Positions 29,221 through 38,518 of a stretch of 64,000 nt of DNA are shown here, piece after piece. The stretch is from Acinetobacter pittii. Lineage in GTDB: Bacteria; Pseudomonadota; Gammaproteobacteria; Pseudomonadales; Moraxellaceae. Location of the stretch: positions 2,108,001 through 2,172,000 of the forward strand of contig NZ_CP139249.1 of NCBI RefSeq assembly GCF_034064985.1, written 5' to 3'. Under the pieces are notes generated by a model. It saw only the letters and a list, made by a program, of their open reading frames with translations. It was not told the origin of the DNA and ran no database searches. How positions within the stretch are numbered: position 1 is the first letter of the stretch; every line of letters starts with the position of its first letter. Position numbers and translations under genes: made by a program.

Positions 29221-29469
29221 CTATTGTCTTGTCGTTTTATCATCCTGATTTAATACATCAAGTAATGTTGACTGCGTAGGAGTATCTTGATGGTTCTGGA
29301 TATAGATATGGACAACTTTAAATACAACGACAACCGCTAGACAAGCCATCACACAAAACATCCATAAGCCATAAGGACTTCGAATATGTTGTGAGCCACA
29401 GTATGGGCATGATTTATCTGTTGATGCCACAACTTTGTCGCAACACGCACAATGGTATTGATATAGCAT
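29221..29469 (-). CDS. Small zinc-ribbon membrane protein
   Basis: Protein of 82 residues. The start at 29469 (MLYQYH) is chosen because AAGGAGGG lies six bases upstream of it and would be inside the coding region of the longer frame from 29490. A zinc ribbon, C7-x2-C10 and C21-x2-C24 (YHCACCDK and SCPYCG), is followed by a transmembrane helix at about 34-55 and a polar tail. The ribbon is probably cytosolic. Function is unknown. Confidence 0.8.
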   Translation of the reverse strand: MLYQYHCACCDKVVASTDKSCPYCGSQHIRSPYGLWMFCVMACLAVVVVFKVVHIYIQNHQDTPTQSTLLDVLNQDDKTTRQ

Positions 29470-29728
29470 AGGTAACCCTCCTTCCCTCATTTCAACCGTT
29501 GTTGTTTTAATAGGTTTGCTACATTTTTTAATTTATACATCCTTTATATTTATCCTATGTGAAATGAAAAGATAATTCAATCTAGATGAACAATTGAGTC
29601 AATTAAAAAATATTCTCTAAAAACAAAAACATAAGTTAAATATTATTTTTATAGGACTATTTTTCTTATTTTGATATTTTGTCTAATTTGTTAAAATAAG
29701 CGAATAATCTCACATTTGAGGCAAATGC

Positions 29729-29923
29729 ATGTCACATACAAAGCTCATTAATAAAGGTGGCTTTCGCGAAAGAGCCAACCGAAGCCGAGGTTATCAACAA
29801 TCTGAAAATAAGCAAACTGCCTTACCTTCCAACAAATATCAACCTCAAACAAAACCACAAGAAGACCAAACTGAATTGGCTCAAAAAGATCTGACTGATA
29901 CTGAAGAATCTCTAACTAAATAA
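29729..29923 (+). CDS. Small hydrophilic hypothetical protein
   Basis: Unrecognised 64-residue polar protein without hydrophobic segments. The N-terminal third is basic (KGGFRERANRSRGYQQ) and the C-terminal third acidic (DQTELAQKDLTDTEES), with Gln/Lys/Pro between, so it is probably unstructured. GAGG lies seven bases upstream of the ATG and a strong terminator follows at once, supporting a real gene. Confidence 0.6.
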   Translation: MSHTKLINKGGFRERANRSRGYQQSENKQTALPSNKYQPQTKPQEDQTELAQKDLTDTEESLTK

Positions 29924-29944
29924 GGTATATCTATTTAAAATAAA

Positions 29945-29975
29945 AAAGGCCTAAACTCTGGAGGTTTAGGCCTTT
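29945..29975. terminator. Bidirectional intrinsic terminator
   Basis: The stem AAAGGCCTAAAC (29945-29956) / GTTTAGGCCTTT (29964-29975) between convergent genes. Confidence 0.9.
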
Positions 29976-29989
29976 AAATAAGGTAACTA

Positions 29990-30556
29990 TTAATCCTTAT
30001 TTTTATGTTCAATTTTCTTATGATCTGGAGTAACTTCTCTAGCTTCACCATCAATAATGCTTGAATCACGGTATTGATCTTGACTATTGCCACCTTGTTG
30101 ATTCTGCATATCTTGCATTTGGCGCATTAAATCAGCAAATGGGTTTTGTCCGCCCATATTACCGCCCATACCACCCATCATTTTTTCCATCATAGCTTGT
30201 TGGCGCTTTGCAAGAGTTTTCATTGCTATATTACGGAAAGCAGTTTGAACACCAGGGATCAGAATTAAAACAGCTAACACATCAGAAACAAGACCTGGCA
30301 ACATTAATAAGAAACCGGCAAAAGCGTAAGCAAGTTTTTTAGTTACTGCCGGATCATTACCAAGCTGACCTGTCATCTGCATTTGTTGTAATTGAGGCAT
30401 AATACCAGCAGTACTTCTGCGAATAAGCCCCAAACCAATAAAGAAAGCAAAAATGAACCAAAAGAACACATACCATCCACTGATGAACTGTGCTACGCCA
30501 ATCCATACGGCAATTTCAACAATCGCGCCCAGAACTACAATAAGAAGTAAATTCAT
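29990..30556 (-). CDS. fxsA: FxsA-family membrane protein
   Basis: Inner-membrane protein of 188 residues with three to four hydrophobic segments in the first 115 residues (e.g. FAGFLLMLPGLVSDVLAVLI, the FxsA hallmark). E. coli FxsA affects exclusion of phage T7 by F plasmid. The C-terminal tail is unusually rich in Met, Gly and Gln (MMEKMMGGMGGNMGGQN) and then polar. It is divergent from the beta-lactamase gene, the usual location beside the intrinsic oxa gene of this complex. Confidence 0.92.
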   Translation of the reverse strand: MNLLLIVVLGAIVEIAVWIGVAQFISGWYVFFWFIFAFFIGLGLIRRSTAGIMPQLQQMQMTGQLGNDPAVTKKLAYAFAGFLLMLPGLVSDVLAVLILIPGVQTAFRNIAMKTLAKRQQAMMEKMMGGMGGNMGGQNPFADLMRQMQDMQNQQGGNSQDQYRDSSIIDGEAREVTPDHKKIEHKNKD

Positions 30557-30949
30557 GTAAAACTTTATCTATCTCAAAAAGAAAATTCATTGCAGTTTTA
30601 TTTGCCCCAACCCTATCGAATCAGCCAGAGTCTGCAATACTAGAGTACATTTGATTTTAACTCGATAAAAACAAACATGCTTTATTATTAATGAGTGCTC
30701 TATCTGGTTTATCAAGTGCGACTTTTATCAGATTTTAATTTTTTTACTCTATTTAGACAGTATAGCTCTCTCACCAGCAGTTTTTAGTCAAATAAAAAGT
30801 CTTAACTTTTTTGAATATGTATGGCTTTTAAAGGATTAAAAAATGATATTTAAGTGACGGCTCACGCAAATAGCTTACATTTTCTCTATCTAAAAGCACA
30901 GCTATTCAAGTTAAATTAAAGAATAATATTTTTAAACCTACATAGCCTT
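30557..30949. other. Intergenic region upstream of the oxa gene
   Basis: 393 bases between divergent fxsA and the beta-lactamase gene. No insertion sequence or its terminal repeats are seen, so expression of the oxa gene would be from its native, presumably weak, promoter. Confidence 0.5.
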
Positions 30950-31771
30950 ATGACTAAAAAAGCTCTTTTCTTTGCTATTAGTACCATATTTTTGTCAGCA
31001 TGTTCTTTCAATACAGTACAACAGCACCAAATACACGCTATTTCTACTCATAAAAATTCAGAAGAAATTAAATCACTGTTTGATCAGGCACAGACCACGG
31101 GAGTTTTAGTGATTAAGCGTGGGCAAACCGTAGAAATTTATGGCAATGATCTTAAAAGAGCATCAACCGAATATGTTCCCGCCTCTACATTTAAAATGCT
31201 AAATGCTTTAATTGGACTTGAACATCATAAAGCAACGACAACTGAAATGTTCAAATGGGATGGACAAAAGCGTTTATTTCCTGATTGGGAAAAGGATATG
31301 ACTCTGGGTGAGGCCATGAAAGCTTCTGCTATTCCTGTCTATCAAGAACTAGCGCGAAGAATTGGCCTTGATCTTATGTCCAAAGAGGTCAAGCGTATTA
31401 GTTTCGGTAATGCTGATATTGGTTCAAAAGTAGATAATTTTTGGCTTGTCGGTCCCCTTAAAATTACACCTCAGCAAGAAACCCAATTTGCTTATGAATT
31501 AGCACATAAAACTCTTCCCTTTAGCAAAAATGTACAAGAACAAGTTCAATCTATGGTGTTCGTAGAAGAAAAAAACGGACGTAAAATTTACGCTAAAAGC
31601 GGTTGGGGATGGGATGTGGATCCTCAAGTAGGCTGGTTAACAGGCTGGGTCGTTCAACCACAAGGTGAAATTGTGGCATTCTCGCTCAATTTAGAAATGA
31701 AAAAAGGAACACCTAGTTCTATTCGAAAAGAAATTGCTTATAAAGGATTAGAGCAGCTAGGTATTTTATAA
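30950..31771 (+). CDS. blaOXA: Class D beta-lactamase, OXA-213-like (OXA-51-type chromosomal locus)
   Basis: Periplasmic serine beta-lactamase of 273 residues that hydrolyses penicillins and weakly carbapenems in related enzymes. It has a lipobox LSAC (C18), catalytic S79 with K82 in STFK, S126 in SAI, FGN at 152-154 where most class D enzymes have YGN, and KSG at 216-218. The N-terminus [20 protein letters not shown] and overall residues match what I remember of OXA-213-like enzymes of A. pittii and A. calcoaceticus better than OXA-51. The exact allele cannot be named. It is chromosomal, flanked by fxsA and a GNAT gene, without insertion sequences. Confidence 0.94.
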   Translation: MTKKALFFAISTIFLSACSFNTVQQHQIHAISTHKNSEEIKSLFDQAQTTGVLVIKRGQTVEIYGNDLKRASTEYVPASTFKMLNALIGLEHHKATTTEMFKWDGQKRLFPDWEKDMTLGEAMKASAIPVYQELARRIGLDLMSKEVKRISFGNADIGSKVDNFWLVGPLKITPQQETQFAYELAHKTLPFSKNVQEQVQSMVFVEEKNGRKIYAKSGWGWDVDPQVGWLTGWVVQPQGEIVAFSLNLEMKKGTPSSIRKEIAYKGLEQLGIL

Positions 31772-31782
31772 TTTGAACTTTA

Positions 31783-31822
31783 TAGCCCAGCTTATATTCA
31801 TCCTTATAAACTGGGTTATTTT
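31783..31822 (+). terminator. Probable terminator after the oxa gene
   Basis: The stem TAGCCCAGCTTAT (31783-31795) / ATAAACTGGGTTA (31806-31818), with two G-U pairs, is followed by T. Confidence 0.7.
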
Positions 31823-31850
31823 AAAACTTGAAATTTGAAAACCTTATTAT

Positions 31851-32396
31851 TTATCCGTCAACTGGCTGCTGTGGCGTATTTAAATTTAACTGATAGAAAG
31901 CAGCATCTAACCATTGCCCAAACTTAAAACCAACTTGCTTAAAAGTACCTGCATGGATAAAGCCCATTTTTTCATGTAAACCGATACTCGCTTGGTTGGT
32001 TGCATCGATACAACCTATCAATACATGTAGATCTGCCTCTTGAGCGCGCTTAATCAATTCTTGCATTAGAATTTTGCTTAATCCACTGCCACGATGTTCA
32101 TGATGAATATAAATACTATGTTCGACCGTATATTTATAGGCAGGAAAAGCCCTAAAGGTTCCCCAGCTCGCAAAACCCAATAATTTGTTTGTCTCATCCA
32201 CAATACCAATCACTGGAAAACCTTGTTCTCTTTTGACTGAAAACCATGTTTTCATTGAATCAATTGAGCGCGGTACATAATCATACAGTGCTGTAGAATT
32301 AATAATTGCCTCATTCAGTATCTCTAATATAGCCGCTGCATGTTCTGCTTCATTACAATCAATTAAGCGAAAATTAGAATTGAGGGAATAGATCAT
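31851..32396 (-). CDS. GNAT-family N-acetyltransferase (phosphinothricin acetyltransferase-like)
   Basis: Protein of 181 residues with the GNAT fold. The N-terminal AEHAAAILEILNEAIINSTA, YDYVPRSIDSMKTWF and the acetyl-CoA-binding loop HRGSGLSKILMQELI (R/Q-x-x-G-x-G/A type) resemble phosphinothricin/methionine sulfoximine acetyltransferases. The start overlaps the stop of the upstream XRE regulator by ATGA, so the two form an operon. The physiological substrate is unknown; resistance to a toxic amino acid analogue is possible. Confidence 0.9.
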   Translation of the reverse strand: MIYSLNSNFRLIDCNEAEHAAAILEILNEAIINSTALYDYVPRSIDSMKTWFSVKREQGFPVIGIVDETNKLLGFASWGTFRAFPAYKYTVEHSIYIHHEHRGSGLSKILMQELIKRAQEADLHVLIGCIDATNQASIGLHEKMGFIHAGTFKQVGFKFGQWLDAAFYQLNLNTPQQPVDG

Positions 32397-32986
32397 AACG
32401 ATTCCTTAACGGCAGATACGAGTTGACTAGAGACGACTAAGATATAGCGAGCGACTTGAGCTGAATTATTAGTGTATATAACAGGTTGGTTGAGTTGCAT
32501 TGCTAAGCAATCTCCTTTGCTTAAAGCATAACAAGCTTCACCTAATTGAATATCAATTTGCCCTTCAACTACCCAAAGTTGTTGCTGTACAACATTAGAG
32601 GTTTCATTAATTTCATAAGTAATTCGAGCATGAGCCGGAAATTCAATTTCAACAATTTGAAATGGAGACTTCCAATTTGGAGGAGAGACTTGACGGCGAA
32701 TATATCCTGTTTCAGGGTCTTTCCATTCGGATTGTTGAATACGTCGAACTATAGGTTGTGGTGATTGATTATTTTGTGAAGTGGCGAATAGTTGAGTTAA
32801 AGGAACCCCTAAACCATTTGCCAGCTTTTCAAGGACAACCGCCGTTGGACTTGCCTCACCTCTTTCAATGAGTGAAATTGCAGAACGGCTTACCTGACAT
32901 CGACTAGCAAGAACATCTAGAGTATATCCACGTGATAGACGTAGTTCACGTACTTGCTGCGCAATGCGTATATTAATATCTTCCAT
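32393..32986 (-). CDS. XRE-family regulator with cupin domain
   Basis: Regulator of 197 residues: N-terminal helix-turn-helix of the lambda-Cro type (residues about 10-65, VRELRLSRGYTLDVLASRCQ, then SRSAISLIERGEASPTAVVL) and a C-terminal small cupin domain that usually binds a metabolite. It overlaps the GNAT gene by four bases and probably controls it. It is divergent from ruvC. This arrangement, a cupin-type XRE regulator with an acetyltransferase, is common; the effector is unknown. Confidence 0.92.
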   Translation of the reverse strand: MEDINIRIAQQVRELRLSRGYTLDVLASRCQVSRSAISLIERGEASPTAVVLEKLANGLGVPLTQLFATSQNNQSPQPIVRRIQQSEWKDPETGYIRRQVSPPNWKSPFQIVEIEFPAHARITYEINETSNVVQQQLWVVEGQIDIQLGEACYALSKGDCLAMQLNQPVIYTNNSAQVARYILVVSSQLVSAVKESL

Positions 32987-33183
32987 CTGCTACAGACGTA
33001 AATTCCAAAATTATAGATAAGTATTCCATTAAAATAGAATTACATCAAATGATTTTAAACAATATCGATGGGTAAGATAAAAACCGAAAAATAACCATTC
33101 GTCACGGCTTTCTTTAAATTACTCATGCATAACCGTTTTGGCTATGTAACAATACTCTCTAAATTACTTATATAAGTCTTCAC

Positions 33184-33729
33184 ATGGCATTGATTATTGG
33201 AATTGACCCAGGTTCACGCTTAACAGGTTATGGAATCATTGAAAAAGATGGTAGCAAACTGCGTTTTGTTGATGCCGGTACAATCCGAACTGAAACTCAG
33301 GAAATGCCAGAGCGCTTAAAACGTATTTTTGCTGGCGTTGAGCGCATAGTGAAATTTCATGGCCCTACTGAAGCTGCAGTTGAGCAAGTCTTTATGGCTC
33401 AAAACCCAGACTCTGCCTTAAAACTGGGGCAAGCCCGTGGTGCTGCCATAGCCGCATTAGTTAATTTAGATTTACAAGTTGCAGAATATACTGCCCGTCA
33501 AATTAAACAATCTGTGGTTGGTTATGGCGCTGCCGATAAAGAACAAGTTCAAATGATGGTCATGCGATTACTTAATTTGACGATTAAGCCTCAATCCGAT
33601 GCAGCCGATGCTCTTGCTGCTGCCATTTGCCATGCTCATGCATCGGGAAGCATGAGCAAACTGTCTGTTTTAAATGCTTTAGGTGGTATGGCACGTGGGC
33701 GAAGTCGCTCTAGCAGTCGCAGACGTTAA
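33184..33729 (+). CDS. ruvC: Crossover junction endodeoxyribonuclease RuvC
   Basis: Resolves Holliday junctions in recombination repair. 181 residues, near the usual size. It begins [14 protein letters not shown] with the catalytic Asp at residue 7. The other acidic ligands are visible as Glu in AAVEQVFM and two Asp in [17 protein letters not shown]. The C-terminal extension is Ser/Arg-rich. ruvA and ruvB are not adjacent. It is convergent with nnr, four bases apart, with no clear terminator. Confidence 0.97.
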   Translation: MALIIGIDPGSRLTGYGIIEKDGSKLRFVDAGTIRTETQEMPERLKRIFAGVERIVKFHGPTEAAVEQVFMAQNPDSALKLGQARGAAIAALVNLDLQVAEYTARQIKQSVVGYGAADKEQVQMMVMRLLNLTIKPQSDAADALAAAICHAHASGSMSKLSVLNALGGMARGRSRSSSRRR

Positions 33730-33733
33730 AAAT

Positions 33734-35194
33734 TTATTGATTTACGACTCGAGTAATTGCCTGATTCATCTCAAAAGCCTGCAAGCCACGCATACCATTT
33801 TTAGCTAAAAGGTCTCCTGCTTGTGCATGAAGGGTAACAATCTCATGTAACGCAATATCTTTGTGGAATTGGGCTTTCAAGCTTGCAATCATTCCTGCTA
33901 ACACATCACCCATTCCACCCGTTCCCATTCCAGCATTACCTTGTGTACAAATATACAAGTTTTTCTCTAAAATTAAGCTACCCGCTCCTTTAAGTACCCA
34001 CTGGCCTTCATATTTTTGTTGTAATGCATAAATTGCAGCAATTCGGTCATTTTCAATTTGCGCTGTAGAAGAACCAAGTAAGGTAGCAGCTTCTCCCGGA
34101 TGAGGCGTCGCATAAATATGTGTACCCAATTTTTCAGGTTGCTTTGCTAAAAACCATAAAGCATCTGCATCTAAAACAGTTTCTAGGTGGGTACTCTGAT
34201 TTAATAAATTAAACCATTGCTGATAGATTTGCTTAGCCCACTCATCACGCCCTAGCCCCATTCCAAAACATACTGCATCAACTTGAGATAAAATCACTCT
34301 AATATTTTCTTCATCTAAAGCATTAATATCACGGAGCATAATATTAGGTGCCCGCGACAAAATAGCTTGATGATGATTACGATGACAAACCACCGTCACT
34401 TTACCTGCACCTGCATGAAAAGCAGCTTCAGCAGCCATAATGACTGCTCCACCCATTTGTTCATGCCCACCCACCACTAAAACATGCCCGTAGCTTCCCT
34501 TATGCCCAAATGCCATACGCTGAGGAAGTTTAATATTTGTGGGTGACAAATAAGCTAATGATTTCAGCTCTTCATCTATTGGAATTAAATTAACTAAATG
34601 AATTTGTCCCGCATATTCTTTTCCTTGTCCTGTAAATAATCCAGCTTTAAGTCCTAAAACAGTAAAGGTATGATCAGCTCGTATTGCACAAGGTAAAACA
34701 CAACCTGTATTTGCATGCAAGCCACTCGGTATATCAATCGAAATTTTTAGACCAGATTGTTCATTAAATTGTTGAATAGGCTGTTGCCAATTAGTATTTA
34801 ATTCACGATTTAAGCCTATGCCAAATAAAGCATCAATATGACAATCAAATGTTCTTTTAATATCGAAATTTGAATGAATTTGGAGTTTCATTTCTTTAGC
34901 GAATTGCGCTGCACAATGTAAATCATTTGACTCGCCCAATTGAGCCGCAAATATTTCAATCTGAAATCCAGCTTGTTTCAGGTAACCTGCTATAAAGTAA
35001 CCATCACCTGCGTTATTCCCCTGTCCGCACCAAACAGCAATATTCTTGACAGCCCGATCTTTAAAAAGCTCAATAAGTTGCTGGACAATTGACCAAGCCG
35101 CTTGCTGCATTAAACCTAACGAGGAGTTTTGCGCAGCAAACCAGCGCCGCTCCCATGCTCGAATATCATCGCTATGGTAAACTACTGCCTGCAT
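33734..35194 (-). CDS. nnr: Bifunctional NAD(P)HX epimerase / NAD(P)HX dehydratase
   Basis: Repairs hydrated NADH and NADPH. The product is 486 residues from the ATG at 35194, chosen because AGAGGA lies about seven bases upstream; the frame is open to an ATG at 35212. The N-terminal YjeF-N epimerase domain includes WCGQGNNAGDGYFIAGYL and the C-terminal ribokinase-like dehydratase includes GHKGSYGHVLVVGGHEQMGG and GMGTGGMGDVLAGM. It is divergent from queG with only 26 bases between starts, as in E. coli. Confidence 0.95.
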   Translation of the reverse strand: MQAVVYHSDDIRAWERRWFAAQNSSLGLMQQAAWSIVQQLIELFKDRAVKNIAVWCGQGNNAGDGYFIAGYLKQAGFQIEIFAAQLGESNDLHCAAQFAKEMKLQIHSNFDIKRTFDCHIDALFGIGLNRELNTNWQQPIQQFNEQSGLKISIDIPSGLHANTGCVLPCAIRADHTFTVLGLKAGLFTGQGKEYAGQIHLVNLIPIDEELKSLAYLSPTNIKLPQRMAFGHKGSYGHVLVVGGHEQMGGAVIMAAEAAFHAGAGKVTVVCHRNHHQAILSRAPNIMLRDINALDEENIRVILSQVDAVCFGMGLGRDEWAKQIYQQWFNLLNQSTHLETVLDADALWFLAKQPEKLGTHIYATPHPGEAATLLGSSTAQIENDRIAAIYALQQKYEGQWVLKGAGSLILEKNLYICTQGNAGMGTGGMGDVLAGMIASLKAQFHKDIALHEIVTLHAQAGDLLAKNGMRGLQAFEMNQAITRVVNQ

Positions 35195-35220
35195 ATTATT
35201 ATCCTCTTGCATTTTGGTTT

Positions 35221-36321
35221 ATGACATCTTCCGACACATCACGCATTGCAGTGCAACAAATTGATCCACATGAATTAAAAGCATGGATCAAAGCTCAAGC
35301 ATTAGACTTGGGTTTTGCTGATTGTGTCATTGCAAAACCAGATGCTCAAGAGCAAATGCCACGTTTTTTAGAGTATCTAGAACGTGGTTATCATGCGGAC
35401 ATGACCTATTTAGAAGAAAATCTAGAAAAGCGAGCTAATCCAACATTATTAGTTCCTGGCACCAAAAGTATTATTTGTGTCCGTATGAATTATCTTGTGG
35501 AATCTCCAAAACCCAGATATGTACCTTTCGAACCAAACTCTGCCATTATCGCCCGTTATGCACGTGGCCGTGACTACCATAAAGTCATGCGTGGTAGATT
35601 GAAAACCTTAGCAACACGAATTCGTGAAAAAGTTGGTGACTTTGAATCTCGTCCTTTTGCAGATTCGGCACCTATTTTTGAAAAATCATTAGCAGAAAGT
35701 GCTGGAATGGGTTGGACAGGCAAACATACTTTGCTCATTCATAAAAAATCAGGTTCTTTTTTTGTTTTAGGTGAGCTATTTACATCACTCGACCTACCTT
35801 TCGACGAGCCTGCAACAGCACATTGTGGTTCTTGTAGCGCTTGTATTGATATTTGTCCGACGCAAGCAATTGTCGAGCCTTATATGTTAGATGCAAGACG
35901 TTGTATTGCTTATTTAACTATCGAATATAAAGGAATTATTGCTGAAGAATTACGTGCAGGTATTGGTAATCGAATTTTTGGTTGTGATGACTGTCAGTTA
36001 ATCTGTCCATGGAACAGCTTTGCAAAAAAAGCTTCTATTACCGATTTCAACCCTAGGCATGGATTAGATAATATTAGTCTGCTTGATATCTGGCAGTGGG
36101 ATGAAGCCACTTTTTTAGCCAATACAGAAGGTAGCCCTATTCGCCGGACAGGTTATCAATCATTTAAACGTAATATTGCCATCGGTTTAGGCAACGCACC
36201 TTATTCAAAAGAAATTGTAGATCAACTACAAAATGGCAAAAATTTACATGACGAAATCGTCAATGTGCATATTGATTGGGCAATTGAACAGCAACTTAAT
36301 CAACTTCAGTCATCAAATTAA
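35221..36321 (+). CDS. queG: Epoxyqueuosine reductase QueG
   Basis: Cobalamin- and iron-sulfur-dependent last step of queuosine tRNA modification. 366 residues from the ATG at 35221; longer in-frame starts lie inside nnr. Two [4Fe-4S] clusters are supported by CGSCSACIDICPTQAI and CDDCQLICPWN. Upstream motifs include FADSAPIFEKSLAESAGMGW. It faces nnr, sharing a 26-base promoterless gap, so its promoter must lie inside nnr. bioB follows after 75 bases. Confidence 0.96.
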   Translation: MTSSDTSRIAVQQIDPHELKAWIKAQALDLGFADCVIAKPDAQEQMPRFLEYLERGYHADMTYLEENLEKRANPTLLVPGTKSIICVRMNYLVESPKPRYVPFEPNSAIIARYARGRDYHKVMRGRLKTLATRIREKVGDFESRPFADSAPIFEKSLAESAGMGWTGKHTLLIHKKSGSFFVLGELFTSLDLPFDEPATAHCGSCSACIDICPTQAIVEPYMLDARRCIAYLTIEYKGIIAEELRAGIGNRIFGCDDCQLICPWNSFAKKASITDFNPRHGLDNISLLDIWQWDEATFLANTEGSPIRRTGYQSFKRNIAIGLGNAPYSKEIVDQLQNGKNLHDEIVNVHIDWAIEQQLNQLQSSN

Positions 36322-36396
36322 AAAAATGATGTTTTTTGCCCTATAGCTTTAATGCGAATTCTGTATGATTATGTGTAGTGAATTAATGCCATCATC

Positions 36397-37398
36397 ATGG
36401 ATATGACAATGACTCTACGTAATGATTGGAATCGTGAAGAAATCCAAGCTTTATATGAACAACCTTTTTTGGATTTAGTTTTCAAGGCTCAGCAAGTACA
36501 TCGTGAGCACTTCACTGCCAATTCGATTCAGGTCAGTACCCTTTTATCTATTAAAACGGGTAAATGTCCTGAAGATTGCAAATACTGCTCACAATCGGCA
36601 CATTACGAATCAAAACTAGAAGCAGAAAAACGTATTGCTGTTGAAAAAGTGATTAGTGAAGCGAAAGCTGCAAAAGATTCAGGTTCTTCACGTTTTTGTA
36701 TGGGTGCTGCTTGGCGTAACCCACATGAGCGCGATATGCCTTATGTTTTAGAAATGGTACGTGAAGTTAAAGCATTAGGTATGGAAACCTGTATGACTTT
36801 AGGCATGCTTAACCAATCTCAAGCAGAACGCCTAAAAGTTGCTGGTTTAGATTACTACAACCACAATTTAGATACATCTCGTGAGTATTATTCTCACATC
36901 ATTAGTACTCGTACTTTTGATGACCGTTTAAATACACTTGATTATGTTCGTCAAGCTGGTATGAAAGTTTGTAGTGGCGGTATTGTGGGTTTAGGCGAAA
37001 GTCGTGAAGACCGAATTGGTTTATTACATGAACTAGCTACCCTACCAATTCATCCTGAATCTGTGCCAATCAATATGCTTGTTCCTATTGAAGGAACACC
37101 TTTAGCTGATGTTGAAAAGCTTGATGTAATTGAGTGGATTCGTACTATTGCTGTGGCGCGTATTATCATGCCGCATAGCTATATTCGTTTATCTGCTGGT
37201 CGCGAATCATTAAGTGATTCAGATCAAGCCTTAGCATTTATGGCAGGTGCAAACTCATTATTCTCTGGCGATAAATTACTGACCACACCAAATGCCGGTG
37301 AAGGTAAAGACCAAGCTTTATTTAATAAACTAGGTTTAACGGCTGAAAAACCAAAGCCAACAGTTTCTGATTTATCAGTAGATGCAATGAGTGCTTAA
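36397..37398 (+). CDS. bioB: Biotin synthase
   Basis: Radical-SAM enzyme inserting sulfur into dethiobiotin. 333 residues. The radical-SAM cluster cysteines are C57, C61 and C64 in [16 protein letters not shown]. Further motifs are [20 protein letters not shown] (second-cluster region) and [13 protein letters not shown]. Other bio genes are not adjacent. It starts 75 bases after queG and ends at a strong terminator. Confidence 0.98.
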   Translation: MDMTMTLRNDWNREEIQALYEQPFLDLVFKAQQVHREHFTANSIQVSTLLSIKTGKCPEDCKYCSQSAHYESKLEAEKRIAVEKVISEAKAAKDSGSSRFCMGAAWRNPHERDMPYVLEMVREVKALGMETCMTLGMLNQSQAERLKVAGLDYYNHNLDTSREYYSHIISTRTFDDRLNTLDYVRQAGMKVCSGGIVGLGESREDRIGLLHELATLPIHPESVPINMLVPIEGTPLADVEKLDVIEWIRTIAVARIIMPHSYIRLSAGRESLSDSDQALAFMAGANSLFSGDKLLTTPNAGEGKDQALFNKLGLTAEKPKPTVSDLSVDAMSA

Positions 37399-37415
37399 CT
37401 CAAGTTCAAAAATTT

Positions 37416-37443
37416 AAAAGCCCTGATTATTCAGGGCTTTTTT
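37416..37443. terminator. Intrinsic terminator after bioB
   Basis: The stem AAAAGCCCTGA (37416-37426) / TCAGGGCTTTT with loop TTAT and a T-run; it may also serve the convergent small gene. Confidence 0.92.
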
Positions 37444-37446
37444 CAT

Positions 37447-37659
37447 TTATATAGAAGTTACTAATATTCCGTAAGTGGCATTTAGAAAGGTTCCGACTCG
37501 AATAATATCCTTACCTGCTGCATGCGTTACTGTGAACTCTTGGCTCAACACATCAAAATTAAAAGAATCAAAAACATCTTGATGGTGTAAAAGCCAAGTC
37601 ACTGTATCTGCTACATTCTCATCCGCAATATAAGTTAAGGCCTTAAAGTCTTTACTCAT
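37447..37659 (-). CDS. Small hypothetical protein
   Basis: Unrecognised 70-residue soluble protein (MSKDFKALTYIADENVADTV at the start, ending GTFLNATYGILVTSI). No signal peptide, membrane helix, cysteines or motif are seen. An AAGAG lies upstream of the ATG. It is convergent with bioB through a shared terminator and is followed upstream by another hypothetical on the same strand. No function can be inferred. Confidence 0.65.
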   Translation of the reverse strand: MSKDFKALTYIADENVADTVTWLLHHQDVFDSFNFDVLSQEFTVTHAAGKDIIRVGTFLNATYGILVTSI

Positions 37660-37722
37660 AAATAACTCTTAAAAATAAATTTTATGAATTTTATATGAGT
37701 TCATTCTACCTTAAAAGAAAAT

Positions 37723-38073
37723 CTAAGCTGCTTTAGGATTTACCAACGAACGACCTGACAATAGACTTGCCAAGGCTTGAGGTGTAAATTCTAAAGAAAG
37801 TACATGGTTTTTGAGATTGACTGAATGCTTACTAATTAATGGAAGTAAGCCATCTTCTGTTTCAAAGACATATTCATCTGCAATATTTAAGATACCTTCA
37901 AGATTTGTCGTACTCGAAGCAAGATCATGGCTAAAGATGTCATAAATAGTTTGCAAGTTAAAGGTTGTTTGCTGTTCCGTCGGATGCTTAATGAGATAAT
38001 CCTTTAAAAATAAAACTAATTTATGAGCAAAGAAAAAGTAATTAGGTTTATAGCTATACTTCATACTATTCAT
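37723..38073 (-). CDS. Hypothetical protein
   Basis: Unrecognised protein of 116 residues from the ATG at 38073, which has GGAG about nine bases upstream; the frame stays open further up through low-complexity AT-rich sequence, which I judge non-coding. It contains aromatic-rich YKPNYFFFAHKLVLFLKDYL, a likely surface helix, and a C-terminal PQALASLLSGRSLVNPKAA. No membrane segment or catalytic motif is clear. It lies 63 bases before the smaller hypothetical gene on the same strand; the two may form one transcript. Confidence 0.65.
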   Translation of the reverse strand: MNSMKYSYKPNYFFFAHKLVLFLKDYLIKHPTEQQTTFNLQTIYDIFSHDLASSTTNLEGILNIADEYVFETEDGLLPLISKHSVNLKNHVLSLEFTPQALASLLSGRSLVNPKAA

Positions 38074-38518
38074 GGAACTGAACTCCAGATTATCTTTTAT
38101 TAAATTACAACTAAAACAGTAGGAATTGAATCTTAAAAAATTCTTAAAAAAATAAATTATTTCACAAGTTAAATGAAAAACACATTTAATATTATAAAAC
38201 AACAACTTAATGCCATATTCAACAATTTTATAATAAAAACTATTTTAAATTTAAATTAATTTAATAAAATACAAACACTTAAATATTTTAAGTTTTTAAT
38301 TTTATTTTAATGACATAATAGTTAATTATTTTACCAAATGATAAAAAATATCTTGCCCACTCATTCTTAATAAAAATAAATTGATCAAAATATATATAAA
38401 TATAATGTTTTTCTTGTTTTTTGTTTGAAAAGTGATATATTTCCATCGCCTTACTTAATCAGAATAAACTTACTGAAAAGTAATGGATTTTATTTTAAAA
38501 GGCTATTCTGGGGATTTT
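38074..38518. other. AT-rich region upstream of the fimbrial operon
   Basis: About 445 bases of very AT-rich DNA containing the promoters of the divergent hypothetical and the fimbrial operon. No flanking inverted repeats that would mark an invertible fim-type switch were found and no recombinase gene is nearby. AT-rich composition of this kind is what H-NS silences in related bacteria. Confidence 0.45.

Noticed and set aside
30557..30949. Insertion sequence (such as ISAba1) driving the oxa gene
   Set aside because: No transposase frame, terminal repeat or target duplication is present.
35089..35220. Longer N-terminus of queG
   Set aside because: It would overlap most of the 5' end of nnr; the family start fits the ATG at 35221.
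38074..38205. N-terminal extension of the hypothetical protein ending at 37723
   Set aside because: Aromatic low-complexity translation of AT-rich DNA without a ribosome site; the ATG at 38073 has one.
38074..38518. Invertible fim-type phase switch ahead of the pilin gene
   Set aside because: No matched inverted repeats around the promoter and no recombinase gene in the window; the small AT palindromes are expected by chance.
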